DNA of 64,000 nucleotides from Cupriavidus basilensis (GTDB lineage Bacteria; Pseudomonadota; Gammaproteobacteria; Burkholderiales; Burkholderiaceae), in NCBI RefSeq assembly GCF_008801925.2, contig NZ_CP062804.1, positions 1,736,001 through 1,800,000 on the forward strand, written 5' to 3'. Under the pieces are notes generated by a model. The model had not been told where the DNA came from. It did not search any database and saw only the letters and a program-made list of their open reading frames with translations. Both the position numbers and the translations under genes were made by a program. Of this stretch, positions 50,177 to 59,133 are shown in pieces. Every line of letters begins with the position of its first letter. The stretch's first letter is position 1.

Positions 50177-52393
50177 TTAGAAATCCACACTCATGGAAGC
50201 CATGAAGGTCCGTGGCGCGCCGAGCGAGATCGTGCCGTAGGATGCCACCCCGGACCAGTACTTCCGGTTGAACGCATTGAACACCCCCGCCCGGAACGTC
50301 GTGGACTTGCCGTACATCGACGTCTTGTAGCGCGCGCCGAGGTCGACGGTTGTCCACGACGGCACCTGCTGCGTGTTCGCCTGGTTGACGTACTCGCTGC
50401 CCGTGTAGTTGACCGCGCCGGTCAGCGTCAGGCCCGGAACCCACGGCAGGTCCCACTCGCCGCCGAGGTTGGCCATGACGGTAGGCACGCCCACGGGGCG
50501 GTTGCCAAGGGTGGCTGCGCTGTTGGTCTTGGTCAGCTCGCCGTCAAGCAGGGTCAGCCCGCCGAGCAGGCGCACGCCCTTGTAGGCCTGCCCCGATACG
50601 GTCAGCTCCAGCCCCTGGTTGCGTTGCTCGCTGTCGATGGCATAGACCGTCCCGTACAGCTGGCCGCTGGGCTTGGTCATGCGGAACGCGGCCAGGGTCG
50701 CCATCACCTTGCCCGAGTCGAGCTTGATGCCCACCTCCTGCTGCTTGGTCTTGTACGGCGCAAAGACCTGCCCCGCATTCGACGCGGTCCCCGGCGCGAT
50801 GTCTCCCTTGCTCAGCCCCTCCACGTAGTTGGCATAGAGCGAGACGTTGTGCCAGGGCTTGAAGACGATGCCGGCCAGCGGTGTGACGGCGCTTTCGTCG
50901 TATGAAGCGGTCTTCGCGCCGGTGGCAGCATAGTTGCTCGACTTGACCTGCTGGTAGCGCAGGCCAAGAGTGAACTGCAGGCGGTCGTCCAGCACGCTCA
51001 AGGTATCGGCCAGTGACAGGCCCGACAACGTGGAGTCGGATACCTTCGGCACGCTCTGCGGCGCGGCGATGTTCTGCGCCGGGCGGTCGGCCGGGGCGTA
51101 AATATTGGATGTGACCGGCGTGCCGGCCACGTTGGCGCTGGCGAAACGGTCCATATACAGGTTGGCCTGCAGCGCCAGCGCGTGCTTGACCGGCCCGGTC
51201 TCGAACTTGCTCCTGACGCCGGCATCGAAGCTCGAGCGGTTGACCTGGAACTTCCAGTTCTGGACGGCCGACGAAGTCGCGCCGGCCGAATTCAGGATGG
51301 TTGGCGTCTGCTCGGACAAGCGCGCCACGTCGGAGCGGGTACCGCCGGCATCGGCAAACACCGTCACGTTGTCGGTGAGGTCGTATTCCGCGTGCAGCAG
51401 CGTCGACACATCGTTGGACTTCCACCAGCCCCAGGGCTGGCTGACATTGCGCCTGCCATCCGGCGCAGACGGTACCTGCACGCCGGCTGCGATCAGGAAG
51501 GGACGCGTGGGCGCATCGACCCATTGGTACTGCTCGATCAGGTCGAGCGAGGCCCGCAGGCGCTCGCCGCGGTAGTCGAGCGACAGCGCGGCCACCTCGG
51601 CGCGCGACTTCTGGTTGTCGAGCGCCGTCGGCCCTTGCCGGTGCAGGCCGTTGAAGCGAATGCCCCACTCGCGGTCCTCGCCGAAACGGCGGCTCAGGTC
51701 CACCGCGCCGCCCACCTGCGCGTCCGACGCATAGTCGAGCGTGAAACGCGTCAGGTCCGTCGCCAGTGCGCGCTTGGGCACGACATTGACCACGCCGCCG
51801 ACACCGCTGTTCGGCGACATGCCGTACAGCAAGGCGGCCGGCCCCTTCAGCACTTCGACCCGCTCCAGGTACTCGGTAAACAGATGGTAATTCGGTGACA
51901 CGCCGTACACGCCGTCAAACGCGATCTCGGACAGGTTGCCCTCATTGATCGGGAAGCCGCGGATATAGAAAGAGTCGGTCACGCCGCCAACCTGGCCCGT
52001 GAAGCGCGTGGACGGATCGCTGTTCAGTACTTCGGCCAGCGTGGTGGCCTGTTGGTCCTCCAGGCGCTGCGCGGTGTAGTTGGTGACGGCGAACGGCGTG
52101 TCCATGACGCTCTTGTTGCCCAGCAGCCCCAGGCGGCCACCGCGCGCCACCTGGCCGCCCGCGTACGACTGTGGCAGTTCTCCCGGCGTTTCGGCGCCGG
52201 CGGTGACGGTTATCGCCGGCAGGGTCGGTGCGGCGTCCGTGGGGCCCGACTGCGATTGTGCCCTCACGGCAAGCGGCGCCACGGTTGCGCCCATGGCAAG
52301 GCAGACCATAGCGTGGTGCACGGCGAGCGCAAACGGCTTGGGTCGGGGTGGGCGCGCAGCGGCGATGACAGTGGCATAACGGGTTGCAGACAT
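50177..52393 (-). CDS. TonB-dependent siderophore receptor without signalling domain
   Basis: 738 residues from the ATG at 52393, with AAAGGAATC upstream. A signal peptide ends near residue 45 (VAPLAVRAQ) and a plug domain follows (about 60-215, GGRLGLLGNKSVMDTPFAV). The beta barrel ends in MSVDF. There is no STN domain, unlike its downstream neighbour, with which it shares clear similarity in plug and barrel, so the two are probably a duplication. It should bind and import a ferric siderophore with TonB-ExbBD. It is transcribed with fecI/fecR homologues upstream. Confidence 0.92.
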   Translation of the reverse strand: MSATRYATVIAAARPPRPKPFALAVHHAMVCLAMGATVAPLAVRAQSQSGPTDAAPTLPAITVTAGAETPGELPQSYAGGQVARGGRLGLLGNKSVMDTPFAVTNYTAQRLEDQQATTLAEVLNSDPSTRFTGQVGGVTDSFYIRGFPINEGNLSEIAFDGVYGVSPNYHLFTEYLERVEVLKGPAALLYGMSPNSGVGGVVNVVPKRALATDLTRFTLDYASDAQVGGAVDLSRRFGEDREWGIRFNGLHRQGPTALDNQKSRAEVAALSLDYRGERLRASLDLIEQYQWVDAPTRPFLIAAGVQVPSAPDGRRNVSQPWGWWKSNDVSTLLHAEYDLTDNVTVFADAGGTRSDVARLSEQTPTILNSAGATSSAVQNWKFQVNRSSFDAGVRSKFETGPVKHALALQANLYMDRFASANVAGTPVTSNIYAPADRPAQNIAAPQSVPKVSDSTLSGLSLADTLSVLDDRLQFTLGLRYQQVKSSNYAATGAKTASYDESAVTPLAGIVFKPWHNVSLYANYVEGLSKGDIAPGTASNAGQVFAPYKTKQQEVGIKLDSGKVMATLAAFRMTKPSGQLYGTVYAIDSEQRNQGLELTVSGQAYKGVRLLGGLTLLDGELTKTNSAATLGNRPVGVPTVMANLGGEWDLPWVPGLTLTGAVNYTGSEYVNQANTQQVPSWTTVDLGARYKTSMYGKSTTFRAGVFNAFNRKYWSGVASYGTISLGAPRTFMASMSVDF

Positions 52394-52504
52394 GATTCCT
52401 TTCTCCGGCAGCGTTTAATTTGAGTTCCTACGCTGTAGGCCGGTCGAGAATCGAAATCCCCTCAATCTTCCTGACATATTTTTTCGGATGCGCCTGGCAT
52501 GGGG

Positions 52505-53551
52505 TCAACGCCCGCCCGCCGGGCCAACCGAAACCCAGAAGCGCGTGCGATAGACCACGGCGATCGGCTGCGCCTGCATCAGGAAGTGCAGCACCCGATC
52601 GGTGTCGCGCACGTGATAGGCGCCCGAGATGCGCAGATCCGCCACGCGCGGATCGCAGGCGATGTGGCCGGTGCGGTAGCGCGACAGCTCGGCCAGCACG
52701 TCCGCCAGCCGCATGTCTTTGCCAGCGATGACGCCATCGGCCCAGCCATCCGCCTCGAACGGCTGCGGTGGCGCCGGCATGCTGCCGGCCTTGGCGAGCC
52801 ACCAGGTCGCACCTGCACGCGCTACGTCGGCAGCCCCGCCCGCAGCCGGGTGCAGTTCCACGGCGCCCTCCTGCACGGTAACGCGGGCGCGTTCGTCCTC
52901 GATCCGCACCACAAAGCGCGTGCCCAACGCACGCAGGCTGCCGAACGGCGTCTGTACCCAGAATGGCCGCAACGCTGCGCTGCCGGCCGCGAAGCCATCG
53001 TCATGTCCCGTGGTCACCAGGATCTCGCCGCGCCGCAGCGTGACCAGACGGCGCTCAGTGCCCAGCGCGGTACTGATGGCGGTATCGGTGTTGAGCACGA
53101 TGATGCTGCCATCGGCCAGGCGCAGGGTGCGCTGCTCGCCGGTGGCCGTGCTGGCGTCGGCGACCAGGCGCTGCCATGGCGCCAGTTCGCGCACGCTTGC
53201 CGCCGTGGCCACCGAGATGCCGGCCAATGCCAGCACCTTGAGCACCTGCCTGCGCTTTAGCCCGCCCACGCCACGCCGGGCGTCGGCAGCTTGCAGGGTA
53301 CGCAGCGCCAGTGCCGGCGGCATGCCGGAGAAATCGGTGCGCAGTGCCTGCACGCGTTGCCAGGCGACCGCGTGCAGCGGGTTGGCGTCGCGCCACTGGG
53401 CGAATGCCTTGTGCGTGCTGGCGCTGGCCTCGCCAAAGTCGAGCTTGACCATCCAGTGAATGGCCTGGTCGACGATGCGAGTGGGGATCGGGGCTTCCGG
53501 CCCGGGCGTAGCCGTGGGCTCGCCTGGCCTGGCGGAATCACGCACGGGCAT
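52505..53551 (-). CDS. FecR-family anti-sigma/sigma regulator
   Basis: 348 residues from the ATG at 53551, which overlaps the sigma-factor stop by one base (TGATG). The cytosolic N-terminus has the FecR-type WMVKLDFGEASASTHKAF segment and QWRDANPLHAVAWQRV. A membrane helix lies near 127-148 (VLKVLALAGISVATAA), and the periplasmic FecR domain follows, with EQRTLRLADGSIIVLNTDTA and RGEILVTTG. It passes the signal from the ligand-bound receptor with the STN domain to the FecI-like sigma factor. It is coupled to that gene. Confidence 0.92.
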   Translation of the reverse strand: MPVRDSARPGEPTATPGPEAPIPTRIVDQAIHWMVKLDFGEASASTHKAFAQWRDANPLHAVAWQRVQALRTDFSGMPPALALRTLQAADARRGVGGLKRRQVLKVLALAGISVATAASVRELAPWQRLVADASTATGEQRTLRLADGSIIVLNTDTAISTALGTERRLVTLRRGEILVTTGHDDGFAAGSAALRPFWVQTPFGSLRALGTRFVVRIEDERARVTVQEGAVELHPAAGGAADVARAGATWWLAKAGSMPAPPQPFEADGWADGVIAGKDMRLADVLAELSRYRTGHIACDPRVADLRISGAYHVRDTDRVLHFLMQAQPIAVVYRTRFWVSVGPAGGR

Positions 53552-54069
53552 CAGCCACCGAAACGCAAGCTGTAGCAATGGCGCAGCGCCGCCGCGACAT
53601 AGCGCTCGGCGGTAGCCAGCGACACGCCGAGGCGCTCCGCGATCTGCCGGCAGGTCAGCCCTTCGAGCTGGGCCCACAGGAATGCCTTGCGCACCTGCGG
53701 CTTCAGCGCATCCAGGATGCGGTCGATGGCGATCAGGGTTTCCAGGAAAAGCAGCCGGCTTTCGGGCGACGGCGCCTGCGGCGCGGGCAGTTGCGCCAGC
53801 GTCTCCAGCCAGGCCAGCTCCAGCTCCCGGCGGCGCCAGTGCTCAATGACAAGGCCGCGCGCGATCGTGCTCAGGTAGGTGCGCGGTTCCCTGATATCGC
53901 ACGGCTCGCGATGAAGCAAGCGGAGAAACACATCCTGCGCCAGGTCGGCGGCGTCAAACGCGTTGCCAAGCTGACGCCGCAGCCATCCCTGCAGCCAGCG
54001 ATGGTGAGCGCTGTAGAGGGCATGGACATGCTGCTGTGACTGCGGTAACGCGGATTCGGCGGCGGCCAT
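53551..54069 (-). CDS. FecI-type ECF sigma factor
   Basis: 172 residues with an AAGGGAAGCG site. Region 2 (about 15-80) contains NAFDAADLAQDVFLRLL and PRTYLSTIARGLVIEHWRRR. Region 4 (about 118-165) contains LEGLTCRQIAERLGVSLATAE. Sigma factors of this group direct transcription of iron-siderophore receptor genes after release by FecR. A Fur box lies 43 bp upstream, so the system is expected to be expressed only under iron limitation. It is the first gene of a four-gene leftward unit with fecR and two receptors. Confidence 0.93.
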   Translation of the reverse strand: MAAAESALPQSQQHVHALYSAHHRWLQGWLRRQLGNAFDAADLAQDVFLRLLHREPCDIREPRTYLSTIARGLVIEHWRRRELELAWLETLAQLPAPQAPSPESRLLFLETLIAIDRILDALKPQVRKAFLWAQLEGLTCRQIAERLGVSLATAERYVAAALRHCYSLRFGG

Positions 54070-54111
54070 CGCTTCCCTTGCGTAGTGAAGTGTCTGGCAC
54101 GGCCAAACTTA

Positions 54112-54130
54112 AATGAGAATGGTTCGCATT
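54112..54130 (-). promoter_or_regulatory. Fur box upstream of the FecI-like sigma gene
   Basis: AATGAGAATGGTTCGCATT is an inverted repeat with one mismatch (AATGAGAA and TTCGCATT around a 3-base centre). It matches the beta-proteobacterial Fur pattern and sits in the AT-rich promoter zone. It indicates repression by Fe(II)-Fur. Confidence 0.8.
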
Positions 54131-54329
54131 ATATGGCACGGAAAATGATTAGTGCAACCAACAGCACAGCCAGGCGCACATATTGCAATGCAGCATCTGA
54201 CGTAAAATCGACGCGATAGCCCGGCAAGCCATCTAGTCCAGACATAGCCGCCATTTTTGATGCTTAACGTGTATTTATCTGCGCACGCCAGCCTGCAGGT
54301 GCTGCTACCCGACGCCAGTTGACCTGCCC

Positions 54330-55331
54330 ATGGACCTGCTTTTTTCCTTAGACCCGTTGCGCCGGCTGGTCACCACTTCGCTGCTGGTGGCCACCTCGGT
54401 GCCCAGCCCGCAGACACCGACCGTCCCAGAAGCATTCCCACTGCGAACCGTGCATCTGGTGGTCCCTTTCACGGCGGGCGGCACCACCGACATCATTGCC
54501 CGTGTCATCGCCGATAAGCTGCGCACCCGACTGGGCCAGCCCGTGGTCGTCGACAACCGGCCAGGTGCCTCCACGATGATCGCGGCGGAGCAGGTCGCCA
54601 AGGCGCCCGCCGACGGTTATACGCTGCTGCTCGCCAGTTCCACCACGTTCAGCATGCTCCCCGCGCTGCGCACCAGCCTGCCCATCCCGGCGGAAGGCGC
54701 CTGGGCGCCGATCGGCATCATCGCGCAGGCGCCGGTCATGCTCACCACCCGTGCGGACTCCGGCATCAAGTCGTTCGCGGACATGCTGGCGCGTGCCAGC
54801 GCCCAACCGGGCATCGTCACCTACGGCACCACCGGCCCGGGCACCGCGCAATGCCTTGTGGGCGCCATGATCGAGGCCGATCTGCATGTGGACATCACCC
54901 CCGTGTCATATCGCGGCAGCACGCAGATCCTCGCCGACGTCATTGGCGGGCAGATCGACCTGAGCCTCGACCCCATCGCCGTTGCCCAGCCTTACCTCGA
55001 GTCTGGCAAGTTGCGCCCGCTGGCGATCAGTGCCGGGACGCGCTCCCCGCAGTATCCGGGCGTGCCAACCTTTGCCGAACTCGGCATCGCCATGCCCGCC
55101 AATGCATTCTGGTTCGGCATTGCCGCGCCGCGCGCCACGCCGCAAGCGGTGGTGGAACGACTGGAAAGGGAATTGCAGGGGGTGCTTCTGGACCCTGCCG
55201 TGGAGGCAGTCTTCCAGCGGCAGTCGATCTGGGTCATGCGCGGCAACGCGGAGGATTTCCGCCGGCGCGTGCAGGGCGAGATAACGCAATATCGTCGGCT
55301 CGCAAAGGACGGCAGGGTGAAGCGCGAATAG
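54330..55331 (+). CDS. Bug-family (tripartite tricarboxylate transporter) solute-binding protein
   Basis: 333 residues. The N-terminal hydrophobic stretch is short, and the mature domain begins near PLRTVHLVVPFTAGGTTDIIAR, the standard start of Bug receptors. Later hallmarks are VVDNRPGAST, PADGYTLLLAS, YGTTGPGTAQ and PVSYRGSTQILADVIGGQIDL. It is a periplasmic Venus-flytrap receptor for a small carboxylate. No TctA/TctB membrane genes lie nearby, as is usual for the many orphan Bug genes of Bordetella and Cupriavidus. The signal peptide is weak, so the true start may be slightly different. Confidence 0.9.
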   Translation: MDLLFSLDPLRRLVTTSLLVATSVPSPQTPTVPEAFPLRTVHLVVPFTAGGTTDIIARVIADKLRTRLGQPVVVDNRPGASTMIAAEQVAKAPADGYTLLLASSTTFSMLPALRTSLPIPAEGAWAPIGIIAQAPVMLTTRADSGIKSFADMLARASAQPGIVTYGTTGPGTAQCLVGAMIEADLHVDITPVSYRGSTQILADVIGGQIDLSLDPIAVAQPYLESGKLRPLAISAGTRSPQYPGVPTFAELGIAMPANAFWFGIAAPRATPQAVVERLERELQGVLLDPAVEAVFQRQSIWVMRGNAEDFRRRVQGEITQYRRLAKDGRVKRE

Positions 55332-55334
55332 CAC

Positions 55335-55370
55335 AAGCCCCGGGTACCTGTTACCAGGTACCCGGGGCTT
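55335..55370 (+). terminator. Very strong stem-loop after the Bug gene
   Basis: Sixteen consecutive pairs (55335-55350 with 55355-55370) close on a TTAC loop, starting 4 bp after the stop codon. There is no T run. It is the longest perfect stem seen in the window. Confidence 0.75.
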
Positions 55371-55411
55371 GCATGGCGGCACGCCTTTCCCAAGGCGTGG
55401 CCGCCGCCGGC

Positions 55412-55436
55412 GGCCGCCCTGCGTGACAGGGCGGCC
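55412..55436 (-). terminator. Stem-loop after the isocitrate dehydrogenase gene
   Basis: GGCCGCCCT (55412-55420) and AGGGCGGCC (55428-55436) pair perfectly with a 7-base loop, 14 bp past the leftward stop codon. There is no T run. Together with the stem at 55335 it shields the two convergent transcripts. Confidence 0.6.
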
Positions 55437-55449
55437 CGGCTTGTATCGA

Positions 55450-57687
55450 TTAAGCCTTGACGGCTGCCAGCGCGGCGTTGAGCGTCTTGCTGGGGCGCAT
55501 CACGATGTCCAGCTTGGCAAAGTCGGGCTTGTAGTAGCCGCCGATATCGGCTTGCTTGCCTTGCACGGCCGACAGCTCGCCAACGATGACCTGCTCGTTG
55601 TCGGTCAGTTGCTTGGCCAGCGGCGCGAACTGCGCTGCCAGGGCGGCGTCGTCGGTCTGTGCGGCCAGTTCCTGGGCCCAGTACATGGCCAGGTAGAACT
55701 GGCTGCCGCGGTTGTCCAGCTCGCCGGTCTTGGGCGACGGGTTCTTGTTGTTGTCCAGCAGCTTGCCAGTGGCGGCGTCCAGCGTCTTGGCCAGGATCTT
55801 GGCCTTTTCGTTGCTGGTCTTGATGCCGAGTTCTTCCAGCGACACCGCCAGCGCCAGGAATTCACCCAGCGAATCCCAGCGCAGGTGGTTTTCTTCCACC
55901 AGTTGCTTGACGTGCTTCGGCGCCGAGCCGCCCGCGCCGGTTTCATACATGCCGCCGCCGGCCATCAGGGGGACGATGGAAAGCATCTTGGCGCTGGTGC
56001 CCAGTTCCATGATCGGGAACAGGTCGGTCAGGTAGTCGCGCAGGATGTTGCCGGTCACCGAGATGGTGTCCAGGCCGCGGATGACACGTTCCAGCGTGTA
56101 ACGCATGGCGCGCACTTGCGACATGATCTGGATGTCCAGGCCGGTGGTGTCGTGATCCTTCAGGTAGGTCTCGACCTTCTTGATCATCTCGGCTTCGTGC
56201 GGGCGGTACGGGTCCAGCCAGAAAATGGCCGGCATGCCGGAGTTGCGCGCGCGCGTGACGGCCAGCTTGACCCAGTCGCGGATCGGGGCGTCCTTGACCT
56301 GGCACATGCGCCAGATGTCGCCCTCTTCCACGTTCTGCACCAGCAGCACTTCGCCGGTGGCGATGTCAACGATGCGGGCTTCGCCGGCCTCGGGTACTTC
56401 AAAGGTCTTGTCGTGCGAGCCGTATTCCTCGGCTTGCTGCGCCATCAGGCCGACGTTGGGCACGGTGCCCATGGTGACCGGGTCGAAGTTGCCGTTGGTC
56501 TTGCAGAAGTTGATGATCTCCTGGTAGATGCGGGCAAAGGTGCTCTCCGGGATCACGGCCTTGGTGTCCTTCGGACGGCCGTCGGCGCCCCACATCTTGC
56601 CGCCGATGCGGATCATTGCCGGCATCGAGGCGTCCACGATCACGTCGTTGGGCGCGTGCAGGTTGGAGATGCCCTTGGCCGAATCCACCATCGCCAGCTC
56701 GGGACGGTGTTCGTGGCAAGCGTGCATGTCGCGGATGATTTCTTCGCGCTTGGAGCTCGGCAGGCTTTCCAGCTTGTCGTACAGGTTGACCAGGCCGTTG
56801 TTGACGTTCACGCCCAGTTCGTCGAACAGCTTGCTGTGCTTCTCGAAGGCTTCCTTGTAGAAGATCTTCACGGCGTGGCCGAACACGATGGGGTGCGAGA
56901 CCTTCATCATGGTGGCCTTCACGTGCAGTGACAGCATCACGCCGGTCTTGCGCGCGTCTTCCATCTGTTCTTCGTAGAAGTCGCACAGCGCCTTCTTGCT
57001 CATGAACATGCTGTCGATGATCTCGCCGTCCAGCAGCGACACCTTCGGCTTGAGCACGATGGTCTTGCCGCTCTTGGTGACCAGCTCCATCTTGACGTCG
57101 CGGGCGCGGTCCAGCGTCATGGACTTTTCGCCGTGATAGAAGTCACCGTGCTTCATATGCGCCACGTGGGTGCGCGAAGCCATGCTCCACTCACCCATGC
57201 TGTGCGGGTTCTTGCGTGCATAGTTCTTGACGGCTGCCGGCGCGCGGCGGTCCGAGTTGCCTTCGCGCAGGACCGGGTTCACGGCGCTGCCAAGGCACTT
57301 CGAATAGCGTTGGCGGATGGCCTTTTCCGCATCGGTCTTCGGGTCTTCCGGGAAATCCGGGACCTTGTAGCCCTTGGACTGCAGTTCCTTGATCGCGCTG
57401 ACCAGCTGGTGCACGGAGGCGCTGATGTTAGGCAGCTTGATGATGTTGGTGTCCGGCAGCAGGGTCAGCCGGCCCAGCTCGGCCAGGTTGTCGGGCACGC
57501 GTTGTGCCTCGGTCAGGAATTCGGGGAATTCGCCCAGGATACGACCCGCCACCGAGATGTCGCTGGTCGTCACGTTGATGCCGGCCGGGGCGGTGAAGGT
57601 GCGGATGATGGGCAAAAAGGCACTGGTCGCCAGCAGCGGAGCTTCGTCGGTCAGCGTGTAGATGATGGTGGGTTGCTGGGTACTCAT
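55450..57687 (-). CDS. icd: NADP-dependent isocitrate dehydrogenase, monomeric type
   Basis: 745 residues, typical of the monomeric about 80-kDa enzyme and much longer than the dimeric form. Recognised segments are [19 protein letters not shown] at the N-terminus, [26 protein letters not shown] and the C-terminal [13 protein letters not shown]. It oxidises isocitrate to 2-oxoglutarate with NADP in the TCA cycle. The gene is alone, with a 287-bp gap upstream that holds a 20-bp dyad at 57818-57837. Confidence 0.97.
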   Translation of the reverse strand: MSTQQPTIIYTLTDEAPLLATSAFLPIIRTFTAPAGINVTTSDISVAGRILGEFPEFLTEAQRVPDNLAELGRLTLLPDTNIIKLPNISASVHQLVSAIKELQSKGYKVPDFPEDPKTDAEKAIRQRYSKCLGSAVNPVLREGNSDRRAPAAVKNYARKNPHSMGEWSMASRTHVAHMKHGDFYHGEKSMTLDRARDVKMELVTKSGKTIVLKPKVSLLDGEIIDSMFMSKKALCDFYEEQMEDARKTGVMLSLHVKATMMKVSHPIVFGHAVKIFYKEAFEKHSKLFDELGVNVNNGLVNLYDKLESLPSSKREEIIRDMHACHEHRPELAMVDSAKGISNLHAPNDVIVDASMPAMIRIGGKMWGADGRPKDTKAVIPESTFARIYQEIINFCKTNGNFDPVTMGTVPNVGLMAQQAEEYGSHDKTFEVPEAGEARIVDIATGEVLLVQNVEEGDIWRMCQVKDAPIRDWVKLAVTRARNSGMPAIFWLDPYRPHEAEMIKKVETYLKDHDTTGLDIQIMSQVRAMRYTLERVIRGLDTISVTGNILRDYLTDLFPIMELGTSAKMLSIVPLMAGGGMYETGAGGSAPKHVKQLVEENHLRWDSLGEFLALAVSLEELGIKTSNEKAKILAKTLDAATGKLLDNNKNPSPKTGELDNRGSQFYLAMYWAQELAAQTDDAALAAQFAPLAKQLTDNEQVIVGELSAVQGKQADIGGYYKPDFAKLDIVMRPSKTLNAALAAVKA

Positions 57688-57817
57688 TGCTTATCTCAGG
57701 ATCAAGAAATAGGTTGGAGAACGCCACCGGCTGGGTCACAGCCCGGCAGGAATGCCCGAATTTTGCCTGAATTTTCTCCAGGGGGGTCTGAACCACACGG
57801 GGTTTTTGCTTCGCAAT

Positions 57818-57837
57818 CGCAAAATGCAAGTTTTGCG
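57818..57837. promoter_or_regulatory. Perfect dyad upstream of icd
   Basis: CGCAAAA-TGCAAG-TTTTGCG is a perfect 7-bp inverted repeat located 131 bp upstream of the icd start. It may be an operator or a cruciform-prone element. No known binding site was matched. Confidence 0.4.
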
Positions 57838-57974
57838 CGGGGGCAAGGCTCGCGGCACGGGGCGCGTGCGGGGGCGGTCGGCGCGCCGGCATTTGCCCGC
57901 CTCTCTGCGTCCATCTGGCGGGCCAGCGGGCTTATCTGCGCCCAAAGGCGGCTAACAAGCACAAAACCGCTGCG

Positions 57975-58193
57975 CTAGTCCCAAAAACTGCGGAACGCGG
58001 CGGCAGCGATCACGGGGACCGTCAGCACCAGCGGAATGGCAAAGTAGGGAACTTCGAGATCTACGCGCCACTTGTAGATGAGCCAGGCGATGCCGACCGC
58101 AAGCGTAACCAGGCCCACGAGCGCCGCGAGAACGTTCAGTACCCTGTCGGACGGGCGCCTGCGCGTCCGTTCTTTGGTGGAAAGCGCTTTCAT
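57975..58193 (-). CDS. Small two-helix membrane protein, function unknown
   Basis: 72 residues from the ATG at 58193, chosen because GGAG lies 6 bases upstream. The frame is open ten codons further. A basic N-terminus (MKALSTKERTRRRPSDR) precedes two hydrophobic helices, VLNVLAALVGLVTLAVGIAWLIY and PYFAIPLVLTVPVIAAAAF. The charge distribution predicts an N-in inner-membrane protein. No family is recognised. It is divergent from the DUF2760 gene. Confidence 0.6.
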   Translation of the reverse strand: MKALSTKERTRRRPSDRVLNVLAALVGLVTLAVGIAWLIYKWRVDLEVPYFAIPLVLTVPVIAAAAFRSFWD

Positions 58194-58539
58194 CCCAGCT
58201 CCAATGCAGATCGTGACGGGCATTTGCTCTATTTTGCTCTATTAAAGGCTACTCCGGCGCCCTGCGTAAGGGCGAGTCATGGCGGCCATCATGGGATGGT
58301 ATCGATGAGAGTCCCGCCCCTTTGTGGGCAGCATTGGCCGGCTCATGGGCGCCTTAGGGCAAAATACCGCCTTGAGCGGCCCGGCCGGGCCCGAAGAACA
58401 AGATGCTGACGGGCGAGCCCGCACCTGCGCGCGCCACGCCGTTGCCTGCCGGCAAGCGCCTGCGCTGCGCCAGGGCGGGCCCGGTACAGCATCGCCAGGG
58501 GACAGCTCGTCCTTCAACAGAGCACATCTGGAGCCATTG
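58194..58539. other. 346-bp divergent region upstream of the DUF2760/Hsp70 operon
   Basis: No gene is supported. A 14-bp palindrome (GGCCCGGCCGGGCC, 58378-58391) is present. I looked for a sigma-32 heat-shock promoter (CTTGAA-N13-CCCCAT) upstream of 58540 and saw none that was convincing. Confidence 0.4.
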
Positions 58540-59133
58540 ATGACCGACTCGAACATGTCTTTCCTAGGCAGGATTTCCCTTGCCGTGGGCACGTTTTTCA
58601 ACATCCTGGGCGACCGCGAGCTTGCCGCGGGCGTGCGGCGCCTGCGTGACGGCACGGGGCCCGGCGCAAGTCCAGCGCCCGCTGCACCGGTCCCTGCCCC
58701 CGTGGCCGCACCAGCGCCACAGGCAGCACCGGCGCCGAGCGCGCTAAAGGAAGCGAGCCCGGAGGCCGCGCTCCAGTTGCTGGGCCTGCTCCAGCGCGAC
58801 GCGCGCTTCATCGATTTTGTCGAGGAAGACATCGCCGGCTATTCCGACACGGAAATCGGTGCCGCCGCCCGGCTGGTGCATGACGGCTGCCGCGCCGTGC
58901 TGCGAGAGCATTTCACCATCCGGCCGGTGCGCGAGGAAGCCGAGGGCAGCCGCGTAACGGTGCCCGACGGGTTCGATGCCACCGCCATCCGGCTGACCGG
59001 AAACGTGGTCGGCACCGCACCGTTCAACGGCAACATCAGCCACCGTGGCTGGCGTGTGGCGGAAGTCCGCCTGCCCCGCCTGGCCGAGCGCCATGACGCC
59101 ACCGTGATCGCCCCGGCCGAGGTCGAGCTATGA
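58540..59133 (+). CDS. DUF2760 protein, first gene of an Hsp70 operon
   Basis: 197 residues from the ATG at 58540, with GGAG upstream. An N-terminal amphipathic segment (SFLGRISLAVGTFFNILGDRE) is followed by an Ala/Pro linker (about 42-70) and a C-terminal DUF2760 domain (about 70-197). The domain contains ALQLLGLLQRDARFIDFVEEDI, GYSDTEIGAAARLVHDGC and NISHRGWRVAEVRLP. The family has no established function. Its constant position before Hsp70 genes in related bacteria suggests a partner or client-handling role. The stop overlaps the next gene as ATGA. Confidence 0.85.
   Translation: MTDSNMSFLGRISLAVGTFFNILGDRELAAGVRRLRDGTGPGASPAPAAPVPAPVAAPAPQAAPAPSALKEASPEAALQLLGLLQRDARFIDFVEEDIAGYSDTEIGAAARLVHDGCRAVLREHFTIRPVREEAEGSRVTVPDGFDATAIRLTGNVVGTAPFNGNISHRGWRVAEVRLPRLAERHDATVIAPAEVEL

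Noticed and set aside
55369..56931. 520-codon rightward open frame opposite icd
   Set aside because: It is antisense to a well-conserved enzyme gene, and its His/Gln/Val-rich low-complexity translation lacks any domain.
58194..58539. Heat-shock (sigma-32) promoter for the Hsp70 operon
   Set aside because: No sequence in the gap matched both -35 and -10 consensus elements at proper spacing.
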